NCBI RefSeq assembly: GCF_039555335.1
Contig: NC_092628.1
Span: 33,316,965-33,380,964 of the forward strand
Source of the DNA: Amphiura filiformis
Taxonomy: Eukaryota > Echinodermata > Ophiuroidea > Amphilepidida > Amphiuridae
DNA: 64,000 bases
Direction of reading: 5' to 3'
This document shows positions 11,001-26,000 of the stretch, one piece after another; position 1 is the stretch's first letter; every line of letters starts with the position of its first letter. Under the pieces are notes generated by a model. The model was not told the DNA's origin, searched no databases, and worked only from the letters and a program-made list of their open reading frames with translations. A program made the translations under genes and the position numbers.

Positions 11001-14000
11001 TTGGGCCCCACCAAAATTATTGGGGCGGCCCCCGGTTCCGGAGCCACTGCATCATACAAGAGATGCAAGGGATAGAGTTTATATAGTCCTCCATTCGCAC
11101 GGACACACACCCAAATAAGGGGTATTGACTGGTGCTCTGGTGTATGACTCTGGGTGTATATGAAGTGCACTATAAACCCTGTCCTATCTGGTTTCCTCAT
11201 GTGGTTCAAAGTTATATTAGGCGAAGAGTTGTGATGCAGTAGTGTTTAAATAGATTTAGTTCATAATAAACAGTGTGTTTATGTTTAATATTACAAATAC
11301 TTTGATGAGTAACTTTGATTTGTTAGAGTGCTTATGTGTTTAATTTATTTAGTGTTTCAATTAGCCGTTGGTATAGTGTTTACCTCATTTACGTAACATC
11401 ACAGTATACATTCAAGTGTAACATTCAAGTGTAAAAGTAAGGTTTAAGGGGGTACTACACCCCTGGCCAATTTTGTGCCTATTTTTGCATTTGTTTCAAA
11501 AATTATTAATTATAATTATAGCACATTGGTGACAAGTAAGATAAAATATATTATGTATATTATAGGGGCAAGGACTACAAGTACTGCACTGAAAATTCAG
11601 CAACTCAAGGGAAGTAGTTATTGATTTATTGATAGGCTAAAAAATATTGGTTTTCCCTCATTATTGACTGTAACTCCACAACTGTTGTCTGTGCTGAAAT
11701 AAAATTTCCAGTGCATTCGTTGTCGTCCTTGCCCCTATAAAACATATCTTACTTGTCACTAATGCGCTATAATTTTTGAGAAAAATGCAAAAATAAGCAC
11801 AAAATTGGGCAGGGGTGTAGTACCCCCTTAAAGCTGTTTAAAACTAGAGTGTAAGGCTATAATTGAAGACCGAATTAAAAAGACTAGTTTGCGTCTGACG
11901 TCCTGTCAACCAGACCAAAAATGCAGTACTGCGCAGTTCAGCAACCAACCACACCGCGCCGTTGCCCTGACGTCAGACGCAAACTAGTCTTTTTAATTTG
12001 GTCTTCAATTATATGCCTATACGTAATATCCGAAGGTAATATTTGACTGTGTTGTTAGAGCAATCAAAATAGAAAAACACAAAGAGACACAAAACGTGTT
12101 GAAATCCTAAAACTCTATTGTTGTATATTTTACTACGACAGGTTGTAGCACACCTTCGTTTTATAATGATTGTCCATGAATGACACCAAACATGCCAAAC
12201 CAATTTCAAGGCTATAGCTATTGTTATATTTCACCTAGCTTGTTTACACGCGATGCTTGGTATGTACGTCCGATGACATCAACAATCCCCCCCCCCCAAA
12301 AAAAAAGATCGTTGGCATGCAAAAAGTGGTCTTCACCCCTAAAATTTAGTGTGTGTTTTTTGTTGTTGATATTTTGGACAGTTTAACAACCAGTGGTTAT
12401 AACTTAACTTAGTTAATTATTTTAATTTGGACCTTTCTGGAAATTGTTATCCTGTTTTTATTATTAAAAGAGGAGGGACTTTAATTTGGAGGGGTTGCTT
12501 TTTCTTTCGTGGCAATTGACAAATTTGATGAATTTTGAGAATACGAACATATTGCTCAAAATAATGCGGAATTTGCTGAGTAGTCGTTCTTATAATTGTT
12601 TTATGTCCTACAGGATTTTTGTCTCGTTTATATGGTGCTATTTTGAAACACGTTAAAATTATTTTAAAAAGCATTTTTGACAAGCTAAGCTACAGTTGTC
12701 GACCTAATGCATGACAAAGGTAGATAATTAATAACAAAATGACTTAGATATATTACTGCGTGTCTATCCACCAAGTTTATTAGCATGGACATTATTTTCT
12801 AGATATTAAAATGTTGATCAAAAATCTTGGAAATTCCATGGATCAAATGACATTTTTTCTAATTATTATGCATATTTCATCAGCAAAGCTAATAAAGTTT
12901 GGCACAAAAACACTTTACTGAAATAAAAATCATATTATCCCAAGGTCATATTTCAATAGATAACTAATTGTATTCTATAAGTGAACGGTTTTAATTAAAT
13001 ATCTGATAATGTATAATTGCTATGATCTTTTGTTAACCTCACGATTTGCATCCTGACCGATGATTTGTAATCATTTATTGACCTTCACAAACTAATAATC
13101 GTGACACGATCGGGACCAATCAGACCCAAGGTAGGAGTCAATGTCAAATTGAGATACCGGCAAACATAATACCTATGAAACAAAGAGTAAAATACATACA
13201 AAATTTGGCATTGTAAATTTGGCATTGCGCCCTCGGAAATCAACTTCTAAAAATCACTGTTAATGGACGTCTGTCGGAAAAATGCGTAACCCCGGTGCGT
13301 ATAACAAAGGATATGAAAAAAAAGGGCATGTAAAGAAATTCAAAAAGTCTCCCAATGGGTCAACAGGGGTCACATTACATAACAAGGTTGAAATTTCAAA
13401 ATTGCTCAGATTTTGTCAAAAACCACGCTAAATTATTCCTCTGGTCATAACGATTCAGAAACAAGTATAGTTTGACCTATCTCCAACATACCGTTCTTGA
13501 GTTATTAGCAGAAAGGTCAAAATTGTGGGCCAGCCTGGTTTTTTTGCCCACACATGGGTCAACAAGTATAGGCATATGTGCTCCGATTTCAAATAAAAGA
13601 AGATGGTCATGTAAAATGAAGTCAAATAAGGAATACTCTGCACTGTCTAGAATGTTTTTTTATTGTCAACAGCAATAAAGTTTACCCCTCCATTGCAAGC
13701 TACAGGCCTACAATTCAGTGACCATGACCTATTTTATTATGTTTTCTGTACCGAAGGATGGTGAGAACTATTCCTTTATATTTTATTTCATTTCGCATGG
13801 CGAACAATTTGAGATAATAATACTTTCATTGAAATTGTAGCACTTTTTAGTTTCGGCGCGAACGAACATGCGCCAGAAGTGCCAGCCAGCTTATCGGTTG
13901 GTCATGCCGATGCACTTCTAATAATTGTCACGCTATGATTGTTCTTTTCAAATTTTTGGGTGGAGATGTTAACGGTCTGGGTCAGTTTATTTGTGTTACC

Positions 14001-17000
14001 ATGGTGATGATATTTTATTGTTTTGTAACTGCAATTGGTTTTGGTTGAATCACCTTTGGTTATTTTGTTTTGTTTGTTTAGACGGACTCTCTCTCTTTCA
14101 TATTCTATTTTGAAAGTCCTCCTAAAAATCGCAGTTTTTCTGGGTAGGTCTGTTTAACAGTTAATATTGAAGTTGAGAATCTGGAGTTGGAAGAACTTCA
14201 CACTCGTAACCTTTCTTATATGATTGAAACTCATTGAGGTCACATGGCGATGGCGAATGCTTTTAATAATTTGTGTTTATTTAAGATTAGTATAGAGAAA
14301 GGAATCTCCGCTCTACTCATTTTGTAATTAAAACCCGAATACTTTTGCTCACAGTTTTTGTGAATGTGTCAAAATTAAACCAATTTGGGAAGCTCTTTAG
14401 AATTTAGGCAAGTAAGGTAGAGCGCCTTGACCAAGAGCACAACACGATGGCACCGCCGGGGCTCGAACTCGCAATCCATCGATTACAAGGCAGAGCCCGT
14501 ACCGCTGCACCAACGTATACCCCTAAAATTTTCCATATATAATACATCATTGCTAAGAACATGAAGAAAAAATTAATTCTCTCAACACTTAAGAAAGTGG
14601 AAAATAGATTGTATTCAACTATGGGTTCAACATAATTTATATTATGTATAGTTAAATGTTACAATTTATTTTTTCATTTTGGTTTGATATCGCTGAACAA
14701 TGCACATGTAGGCCTATAGTATTTTTTTTCATTTTTGCTTATAATTTTTGCTGTAATTTGGGGATGATTTGAAATGATTTTGAAATGACTAGACTTAGAT
14801 TTTCAAATTTTCCTCATAGAATGGAGAGTGAGTCATATTTTGACTATTAGTAGGGATAACCATCAAAATTTCATGTTGATCCTATTGCTACAAAAGATTG
14901 TTTTCTGAGTAGAACTAATCAACAGAAGTATTTTGGTGGTTAAATGGTCAAAATCGGTCAAAAACTTTTCGAATTATGAATTATCAAAGTTTCCCATTCT
15001 GACCGGTCATTGGAACGAAATAAAATGACAAGGTCCAAAAATAGCAGTTAGGAGCAAAATTGGCATAAGCATATATTTACCTTTATATATTTCTTTATTT
15101 TAACATATTTGCAAACTTGAAACAAGCATATTGTGAAAGTATCAAAGGGGTTTCTTATGAAATGGCACTTAACTAGTCACTGGCATATCTTATTTTTTCA
15201 AACCAAGGCATTGAAATCATGCATTTAGAGGACATTTGCCAAAAATCATCCAAGATAGCCGATATGGCACAAAATCAAAATTGCACTAAGTAGGTGAACT
15301 TTTTTTCACAACCAAGAATTTCAATGTTATTGGGTTTAATATGACCAATTAGTAGGTGTATGTAAACAAAATCTTAAGTTTTGAAGGTCATTGACTCATT
15401 CACAACAATAGAGATTATCCTCATCATGCTCATGTGTATTCCTGTAGTATTCCTCATTCAAACCAAAGTAGCACTCAATACATTATGAGTATCTTTGTTC
15501 AAACCAATTCAATGCTTGACCTCGGAGTTACCTGCATGACTATTTTGAAACAGTTATGGTTGCACATTCAGGTACTTCTTTTGAAAGTCCTAAACAAGGT
15601 ATAGCCAGCAGCAAGTTGTAGATGTTATAGGCCTAAATATAAGAAAACGTTTAGGGTTAAGATCAGGTGAACAATACATCGAATGAGCACGAAACTTCAC
15701 ATTTATGTTCAGAAAGGTGTCTTCTTAACATGATTTGAAAGGAATATAAAAATTCCAAAGGGAAGCTGGTGATTTAATTTGTAACTCGAGATCTACTTGT
15801 TCAATTTTTTAACCTTTTTACAGAGGGTATGATAGAGGTATTACTGGCAACTCTGCCAAATTACAGCTCAGTAGGCCACGTTTTTACGTGATCTTACTGA
15901 TTTGAATATTTTGTGCCATTCTTGAGCAGTGCTAAACTCAGCCACTGGCAATTAAGCGCACTGTGGCGATGGACCAATTTTGACTCGCACTTACAGAAAA
16001 ACAAAATAAGTTATGTTGCTGTAATTTGCAAGATAGTTACAAAATATAATTGGCAGTAACTTCCCCAAATTTTACAGAAAAATATTGAAAAATAAAAGAA
16101 TGAGATCAATTTAGAAATGTATGTGCAAGCAGTGCACAGTTGAGCTCCCTGCATGTCTATGGGAGTGTTCTAATCAAGTTGATGGTTCATTGGTCATCCC
16201 TACATTAGTAATGACTTGATTCGACTCTTTATACAACTTTTGATATTACGTTGATCCGCAAGCCTCCTCACACTTTACATAGTTTTTGTCGCTGACTACT
16301 TCGGTACGGCCCATCATTCCATAAAACATTAAACAACAACACAGTGGTTTGCAGCTAAGAAGCGCACACCCTAGACGTTCCACAATTGACCTTCGTAGCC
16401 AGGATTAGCTCCCCAAGTTTCGTGCAATTATAGAGAGGCACTTAGCAGTAAGTTTCTTGTCCAGGGGAATTTCAAGTTAACTAATTTTTTTACACGAGAG
16501 CGAACTAATCACCTGCAAGGTTCGAACCCACAACCTTTCGCACCTGTACGCCTCATTGAGCTAAGCGTGACTACAAGATTATTATTATTACAAAATTATT
16601 ATGGTCAATAGGTGGTGCCCGGAGGTGGTGCAATTTGGAGATATCCCTATTCATCTTCATAATACCAAAACCACGTCACACCTGATAGCATGCAGTGATA
16701 TTCTTTGTTGATGTTGTTGTGACAATTACACGGTTACCTATCAATAGCCGACCGAAGGGTCATTAGTCCGAAAACCAAAAAAAACCACTAATCCTTGCTT
16801 AAATCTGAACTCTAACCCTAAGTGGCGGGCCATACCGAGGGCTTAAAACCAGAACCACCTAACGAATGTATGTTGACGGAAAATCATTATTTTATATGTG
16901 ATGTCGAATGTCTGGTGGAAATATAATATCGATTTTATGTCACACAAACATCCGTTTAATAATAAACAATTACTGGAAATAGAGTGATAATAGATTAAAT

Positions 17001-20000
17001 AAAGGATGAAGTCGAAACTCGACCGCCGTGGCGGTCAAGTTGACCCGGCGGTTACCGGAGGTTCAACCGCTTTCCATTGTTTAGAACAATAGAAGCCGGT
17101 TCCAACCGGACGGAACCACCCGAAACCGGTGGTTAATCGCCGGTCGATCAAATATTCTAGAATAGAACTGGCTCCGTTCCTCTGACCGCGGTGCCCCAAT
17201 TGCGAGCGCGAAGCGCGGTGGTTTAGGGAGTTGGATTGTCATTATCATGAGCACGTAACCAGTGCTATTCTAGAATAATACATCCAATAATTACAATTAA
17301 TCTGCAAGTAGCGGCCTTAACCCTGACTCCAATCCTAACGTTGATCCTAATCATAGCATTCAACAGTAGCCTTATAACCCTGTAAATCCTAACCGTAACC
17401 CTAACCTTGTCTATAACCATAACTTTAACCCAGTGACGTAGCATGGGTCACAAGTGGGGGGGGTATCACCGGATCTGATGGGGAGGGCACAAGCCGTTTT
17501 CGGCAATTTCCTATGGGATTTAAAAAAAAAATTCAGATCGCTTGGGAATCTATGGCGATACGCCACTGCTCTAACCCTAATTCTAAACCTAAAATGCTCT
17601 AAACCCTAAATAATCAAATTCCTAAATTATAAAGGACCGTGTCTGTCATTTTTATTTTGGATCCTTGGTTCTCAAGTGACCTAAAGGGTTTCGGCATCGT
17701 CAAAGGATGTCATGGTCGGTCAAGGGTGCCATGTTGGTGCAAGGGGAGTGCATCAAGGGAAAAAGGGATGAGTCAAGGGGTGTCATGGCGGGATGGGCCA
17801 ATGGGTAACAAAGTAGGTGAATGGGTGTCATGGTGGGTCATGGTGAGTCAAGGGGTATCATGGTGGGTCAAGGGAGTGTCATGGTGGGTCATCAGGTGTC
17901 ATGGTGAGTCAAAGGTGTAGGGGATATGGTTGGTCAAGGGGTGTCATGGTGGGTCAAAGTGTTTTATGGTAGGTCAATGGTGTCTAGTATGACCCCCGGG
18001 TGGTGTCAAATGAATGAGAAAAAAATATGGAATATATAAATAAAACAAACCTGGGGGCGTACATCTAATAGTTACCGGTATAGGAAAATCATAAAAAACT
18101 ATAAAATTTGGGTATAGCTCTGGGTATAGCCTACCTATTTTCAGGGTTAGCTATGTTTCCAAATAAAATATACGTCACTTGATTGGCGCGAGGTTCATAC
18201 TGGTGCGCATGCACCAAATACACTGTAAAAACAGTGTTTAGAAACTGGTGGCAAGAATGTGTTTAGAAACGTTATGTTTAGAATATGGATGTCAGATGTT
18301 TAAAAACACTATCCAGTGCCGCCGACAAGGGGGGGGGGGGGGGGAACCGGGGGGGTTACCCCGGGGGCCTGGGGGCCCGTAAAAAATTAAGAAAAGAAAC
18401 TTTACTATGGGGCAGTATAAGCAAAGAAAACGGACCTCAGGGGCCCGTAAAAGGTTAAGAAAAGATACCTTGCAATTAAGGCATATTTTCTTTGCTTTAC
18501 TATACGGGCCAACAAAGGTTTCTTTTCTTGTTCATTAGGCCTAAGGTATCTCTTCTTTGCTTATTACGGGTCCTCCGAGGTCTCTTTTTTTCTTTTTATG
18601 GGTCCATTACGGTATCTTTTCTTTGCTATTAAGCTTTTTTACATACTCACTAAGGTGTCTTAGGGCCTATGGTATATATCTTTCCTTTGCTTTTTACGGG
18701 CCCCTACGGTCTCTTTTCTTTGCCTTTACGGGCCCGTTTACGGGTCCATTATAAGCAAACAAAAGTAGCGGGCCCGTAAAAAAAAACAAAGAGGAGATAG
18801 CCTTTGAAGCACACAGGCTCTAATTAAATATTTGAATTTGCTTTTCCCAAATTGATCATCCTCGATATAATGAAATCTTCGGGGAATCAGGGGAGTGCAT
18901 GCAGCTTAATCGTGGGAACACAAATTGCATATTTTCGCACGCTTCGCGCGCATTTGTCCTATTCAACGGTTCATACTTGGATCATTTTAGCTTCAAATTG
19001 GCAAATTGTTTGCACTTCGCTTTGAAGTTGTTAAAGAGAAACTTAATCTGGGAGCAACTTGCCGTTCAAATTGCAAATTTGTGCGCGCTTCGCGCGCATT
19101 TGTCTCCTTCAATTTCATATTTGATTATTGGCAGCTAAACGTATTACTTTCGCTCCGCTGCAACATATGTTCAAGGATTTTACACCAACCTCCCCCATGT
19201 TACAAAAGAAATTTATGCCACTGTTACCCCCCCCCCCCCCACACACACCCTTATGAATTCCCCCCACCGTCATCACTGATCAAAGGGGCCCGTGCGTTCA
19301 CATTGCCCCCGGGCCCGTAATGGCTCTCGGCGGCACTGCTGGTACTATCACTGACCAATGTTGAGAAATTGACCACATGATGTTTAGCTTTTAATCATGT
19401 TTACAAAGTGGTGGAAAAATTGTGTTTAGAAAAGTGTTTAATCGCTAAGCATTGTTTTTACAGTGTATGTATATTATGTAGGCCTACTATTGCTTTACGT
19501 GGATATTATGGTTATGTTAATCTGAAGATGATGAAATATCATAATGTGACCCATCTCATGAAAAAAAAAAAAATTAACAATGTTTTCATTTCTCAATCAA
19601 TTTCAAGTTTTTCTATATTTATAATTGTTTTATTTATCACGAAGTAGTAAAATTACTTTAAAACGCTAACACTAACACACATTTATACTGAACTGAGATC
19701 GGTAAGCATGGTATACGGTAAGCAGCTATATATATAGTTCAGTAGGTAGCCTACCATGCACAAAATTAAAACCACCCTGGTTGAATTCGTGGAATAGCAA
19801 GGGTATAGACAAAAATAAAATCTGGCATAACAAATGCATGATAAAGGATCAAATTGAGATTGAAGTTGATATTTTTATGGCGCAACGTTTTCAGCATAGG
19901 CCTATAGCTTCGAAAACCTGAAATTTTAGGCCTATAGGTAACCCTGGGCTACATCTTATATATATAGCTATTTATAATTCACTTGGTAAATGATTGTAAA

Positions 20001-23000
20001 GTTACAGATCGGTAAGCAGCTTTATAATCATTGTAGGTTCCCTTGTCCATGTTCATGAAATAGGAAGGGTAGACAAAATGGATTTGGGCACTACATGGCG
20101 TGCCAGCGCGTCATGGTCTAACGGCGAACCAACCCGCGAACAACCAACTTCATTTATAGTCACCTATTTTTTTTGTCACTTAGATTTACACGCCGCAGCA
20201 AGTCTAATTTTACGATCTGCCATTTGTGCAGGTAGCACAAAATAATATTTTCAGCATATTGCTCCAAATAACATTATTAAAATGAACCTGAAGCTTAAAC
20301 TAAGCTCCTTGTAAACTATATAATAGGCCTACATAATGTCATGACCAATCAGGGTCTCCCCGTCAGTCCGAAACACCGTCAGTCCGCGAACGTACCACCG
20401 TCGTCAGTCCGCATTTTTAGGGTTAGGGTTAGGTTTAGGTATTAAAAGGGTTAGGGTTAACATTAGGGTTAGGAACCCTAACCCTAAAAATTCGGAGTGA
20501 CTGTGGTTCGGACTGACGGGCCCGATCAATCAATGTCATGGGCGTCAATCTTAGGGAGGGACGTGTCCACCACCTTTTGGCAAAATTACCCATTTTCAGC
20601 CACTTTTTGAGAATTCAGGCCGAATGCCACAGGCTAACTTACCAAGGATTATTAATCATTCATTTGTAATATTTCTTTTATATTTCATTGTTTATAATTA
20701 TACAGAAGGAGACGTGCGTCTGCTACATGGTACCTCATCACATGAAGGCTTAGTCCAAATTTTCACGATAACAGTTGGGGCACCATTTGCCATGACGAAT
20801 GGGATAATGCCGATGCTTCCGTCGTCTGCAAACAACTAGGGCTGCCATACGAACGTGCTGCGTCTATTAGAGGTTCCTTCTTTGGCAGCGGCACTGGAGA
20901 GATATGGCTTGACGATGTAAACTGTGACCCGAGTGATGACAGGCTTATACATTGTGAACATCGAGGGTGGGGCGTGGAAAATTGTGATCATACATCGGAG
21001 GATGAAGCATCAGTTATTTGTTCAGGTAAAAATAGTTGCCAATTTTTATGTTTTTGTTTTGAACATCATTAAGGCAATAGAAACAATTATATAGTTCGAT
21101 CTTTCAATTGGCCATCGATGCTTGGTCGATCCTTATTATTTCTGAAATTAATTAATTGGCTATTGTTAATTGTGAAATCATATGAATATTTGCTACTTTT
21201 GATATTGACCAATATAAATTTAGCATTAATTCTGATTAATTAGTTGATAGTTCATTAATAACCAGCATCGATGGTTGCTGAACTAATATGGTTCTGGTGC
21301 CTAAATCAATGATGAAGTTGAGCTAATTGGTACATTTTGGTTGTGTCTTTATCATTCTTCTACTTCTTCTTTTAATCATCATCATTAGTATTATTATTAC
21401 TTTTATTATTATTATTACTATTATTATTACTATCATCATTATATCCTTTACTCAAGATATCAACAACGTTCGTCTCCTTGGACCAGCGCCTCATTTTGGA
21501 CGCATCGAAGTCCAGTATGGAGACACATGGATTCCAGTGTGCGGAAACACTTACGCAGGGATTCAATGGAGTGATGCTGCAGCAAATATTGTTTGTAAAC
21601 AACTTGGGTTTGAAGATGGTGGACAGGCTTTAGACAGATACTCAAGCGATTTAGTTGGAATATCGTCATCTGTGCCGTTTAGAGCTTATGACTTCACGGA
21701 TTGCAAAGCTGGTTAGTGTGCACTATTTTAAGAAAAAAAAAGAACAGCTGTTAACCTCCCTGGACACTAATGGTCATCTAACAGCATCTCTGATTGGTTG
21801 ATAACTTGAAATGTTCATTCCAATTGCCAATTATGACTAGGCTTTAAACTATTTATGGTCAAACTTGCATTTGCAGATGATCTTATTATTACCCTCCTTG
21901 ATTGGTTCAAAAGTGGACATAATATTCATTTTGGCCAATCGGCAGGTAGTTCTCATGGGGTTAACCAAACCAATGTGTTACAATTACGCAAAACAATATA
22001 AGCACAAATTCCGACCGGCACAATGCATAACCCCACTGGAAAAAAGCAAGGGAATGTGTCAGCGCGGGATTCGAACCCACGACCTTCGGATCACTTAACG
22101 GATGCCCTCACCATTAGGCCGCTAGCTCCTACTGTAAAACGGTGATTAAAACTGGGCATTAATGTAGGCAGTCGAGGTATGCAATACACACATACGCTAA
22201 AAACAAGTACATGAGATCATTATTGATGCTTAATCGTTTCCCCCAGCATCACAAGTTGATTGTTATTTTACGTAGATGTCTCATTAGGAAACGAATTTGG
22301 AGAAACACCTTCTGTTATTAAAATACTATGCTGAGCCACCAGCCTGGGTGGCTCACGCTCCAGTAATACATCAAAGAATGTCTTCCAATTCATGAAAACA
22401 AATAGATAATCAGCTTTTAGGATTAAAAGTTTAGAGGGAAGGTCTTGCTGCTCAGCGAGTGTTTTCTCCAAACTCATTCTCTAATGTAGTATACTTATAC
22501 CAAACGTTTACTTTTAATTTAAAGATACTCTAACATGCCTGTAGGCCTATATAATGTGTGTGTACAAAACTTTCTTGCAGATTTATTCGCTTTGCAGAAA
22601 TATCGTCAAAGTTTATGTTTAAGGGCTCTGGTAACAATGTATGCACAGTAGGGGACCTATTTTTTGTGGGACATGAGAGCACACCAGACATATCGAATTG
22701 TATTCTGAATGCGAGGAATGTCCTTCTTATATCAAATAATTTTGATTTTTATTGAAATTGGTGATTAAATACAAATTTTATGGTAAATGATTAAAAATTG
22801 ATTTTTTTTTTTCATATTTAACAGTCCTCGAAGTAAAATTTATAAATCTAATGACATGTACTTAAAGTGTATGTAGCTGGGAGGAAAAGCCGACGTTCAT
22901 TTGAAAATTTTGACATTTCGTATTGAAGATACACACCTTTTCCCCCAAAAGACCTCAATTTTTTAGGTGTTTGGAGGGGGGATCTAGATCTTCAAACGCC

Positions 23001-26000
23001 TGCTTTTCCGCCCATATATACACTTTAAGTAAATATCATTAGATTTATATATTTTACTTCGAGACCTATTAAATGGCAAAAATATCAATTTGTAATAACG
23101 TGCCATAAAATTTGCATTGTATCGCGAATACTGTGCAAACGTTGTTACCAGAGCCCTTAACAGAACAAAATGGAGCAATGTAATACATAACTCGCTAACG
23201 CAAAATCGGAATCAACTGAAAGTTTCTTCGTGGATACTCGTATCTACACCAAACTAGCATAAAAAGAGGATGCTATCACACTTTTAATGCTGACTCCTTA
23301 CTTATCACTTATAACAGAGACCGCGAGTATTTCAGACTGTTTGTACAACGTGAATACTATAGCATGTACCTCCGATAGACAGGCTGTCGTATTCTGTAAT
23401 GGTAAGTTATTTAAATCGAAATTTTTGTTACGGGCAAACAAATATCATAAAGTAGAAGTATTTCAACCTGCAAAATTGATTCTAAAATCGCCGTAAATCA
23501 CCAGCTAATGGAACAGCAACATTTTGCTTTTCATGCATGTGTAACCAGGAAAGGGAAAGATAACATTTTGTTCTACGTTGCTAGTATACACTCCGTGTCT
23601 TAACAATTTAGGTTCCAATGATAAATAAACTTCAAATTGTAAAATTGTTTTATGTTTTACTGTTAGGTATATGGGAGGGAAGTAGTAATCGCCTCTTTTA
23701 TATTTCTTTTTCAAGGTGACTTACTCAACGGGTTCCGGTTAGTTGATGGTAACATAGAAAGACCAGACCCTAACACTGGACGACTCCAAATCCGCCTTTT
23801 CTCACACGAGACTTACCTCCCTTACGAGTGGTTGGACATATGTGGTGAGGATATCGAGAACGACCAGGCATTCGCTTCTTATACCTGTAAGGAGTTAGGC
23901 TACGCGGATGGACATGCTGTTTACTATAATATGCGTGTCGCGCGACCTAATGTAAAAGTATCTCAGTGTAATGCAGGTGAGATTTTGTTCAATCGTCCAA
24001 CTACAAAATAAATGTCAGCCAGTATAGTTTGTCTAATTGTGGTGAATTGGTCGAATTATGGACTGGTATTGGGCTATACCAGATGAAATCCACACTACCC
24101 CTGGGGAAGATTTTGGAAATATTTTCCACAGGGGAGTGTGTTTTTCAAATGTAATTGGTTAGGGTTAATCATTTTGAAACTCATACTCCCCTGTATTATG
24201 GCTTTACCTATATCTTCCACAACTGGAGTAAGTATTTCAAATGGAAGTTACCCAATTCCGTCTGTGGAAGACTTTAGCTAAATCTTCAACAGGGGTAGTG
24301 TGGATTTTAAACGGAATAGCACATTCTGTGAATAGTAATGACCTCTGAAAATTGCGGTTATTTTGAAGCGGGCTTGACGAAGATTCCCTTTTCTAGGTCT
24401 TGTTGTTTTTGTTGTGTAAAGACTTAATGTAAAGAGTATCAAAACGAAATTTCTGACATACAAACTGGTTCCCGCCAATTCTAACCACAATTGATATTTT
24501 TCAATATTTCATCACAGATGGATGCACATTGGAAGTGCAAGAACTCTCATGCAGTCGCGCTGCTGGAGTTAGCTGCTTTAGTAAGTCATTTACAAACTAA
24601 ATAATCCGATTTTTAAATCTTATATGATTTATATTTCTCATCGAATGCACTAACTTTAAGGAATACCACTAAATCACCATTTCTTACTCTTAACATTATT
24701 AGCCTTGTTGAAGTATTGCGGGCACAAAAGGAGAGTGCGTACTTTGATTTGGGTAATCTTTTGTATGCTTTCTCAACCTGAAAAGATTACCCAAATCAAA
24801 GTACGCCCTCTCCTTTGTGTCCGCCATACTCAAAAAACTAATTTTATTCGTTGTATCTCCCCATAGCTTCTAGCAATTGTCCAGATGGATATACAGCCTT
24901 CCAAAACTCCTGCTACAAGGTGTATGAAACACTCTTAACAAGATGTGATGCCGAGTTAGTTTGTCAATCTAGTGGTCATTTGGTAGATATAACAACATAT
25001 GAGGAACATCAGTTTGTGACCAACCTCTTAAGTAAACAATGGGATCGTTCTCGAAGACTAGGCAAGTGACTGAACACAATAATTGGGGTTGGCAGCATGC
25101 AATGGGAATCTGGTATAGTATATTATGGAGTGTAAACTACCTCCAACAAAAATTCGAATGCCATTAGGTAGTTCCTTAGGGATGAAATCAAAACTCGCCC
25201 GGTGGTTGACCGCCGGTCGTCCGGTTTCTTTTGTTCTAAAGAATGGTCAACCGCCGGTCGAGATTTGATTTCATCAGAATATAAAACATGTCACCGCCTT
25301 TTTCAAAATCGATGGTAAAAACCTCACTCGGTCATTCAATCAAACAGTGCATATAGCATACCATGCGTGTTGCGGGATATCCGGACTGTCGATTTAGTGA
25401 AAAACCAGACGCCTTATGCAAAAGTCACTTCTTAGAAACTACATGCTTGCGCAATGACCCTGTATGTACTGCAACCTGATGCGATCACCTCAGTTACAGA
25501 TAAAAAAAACTTCAGGGGAACTCAATTTGTGAAGTGAAAATGCAGATTTATTCAAGGCGGAGGTAGCGTCAGTGCAACAAACTGTCATTTACATTATAAG
25601 AGCATCCTGAGGATATAAGGCGAATAAGAAGGTCACACATCTTAGGAGCTATATCATGCTTGCACAATGATATCTTGAAATAGTAGCTAATTGATCCATT
25701 CGCCGTAGAAGGGGTGGTGTAGCAGGATTAACTACAATAGCAATAGGTTAAAACAATTTTGGAATATATCGCCCTGCACTACAAGCAGGTTGCACTCATC
25801 ACCTGAGTACGTCTGCAATCATATAGATTGAATACAATACCGCTATTTTCAAAGATACTAATCTTACAGGTGCATGCGAGTGATTAGTATGATGGGAATA
25901 TTCTATAGAATTACGATCCAGGTATTTATCCCTGGTCTTTGACATATAGGGGCCTATGGTAACCTATCTAATATACAGGTACCACGTGAACGTACCAGTG

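Larger units (their letters stand above)
5033..20705 (+). other. Receptor intron 1 (about 15.7 kb), no exon recognised inside
   Basis: Donor gtaagata, acceptor ttatacag. Contains dispersed repeats listed separately, a duplicated 170-bp segment, several short palindromes and low-complexity tracts. I found no further SRCR, lectin or other domain exon in it, but very short exons could be missed. Confidence 0.55.

Noticed and set aside
17639-17920. ORF with repeated VSWWVK
   Set aside because: Explained by the 20-bp minisatellite; no start or splice support.
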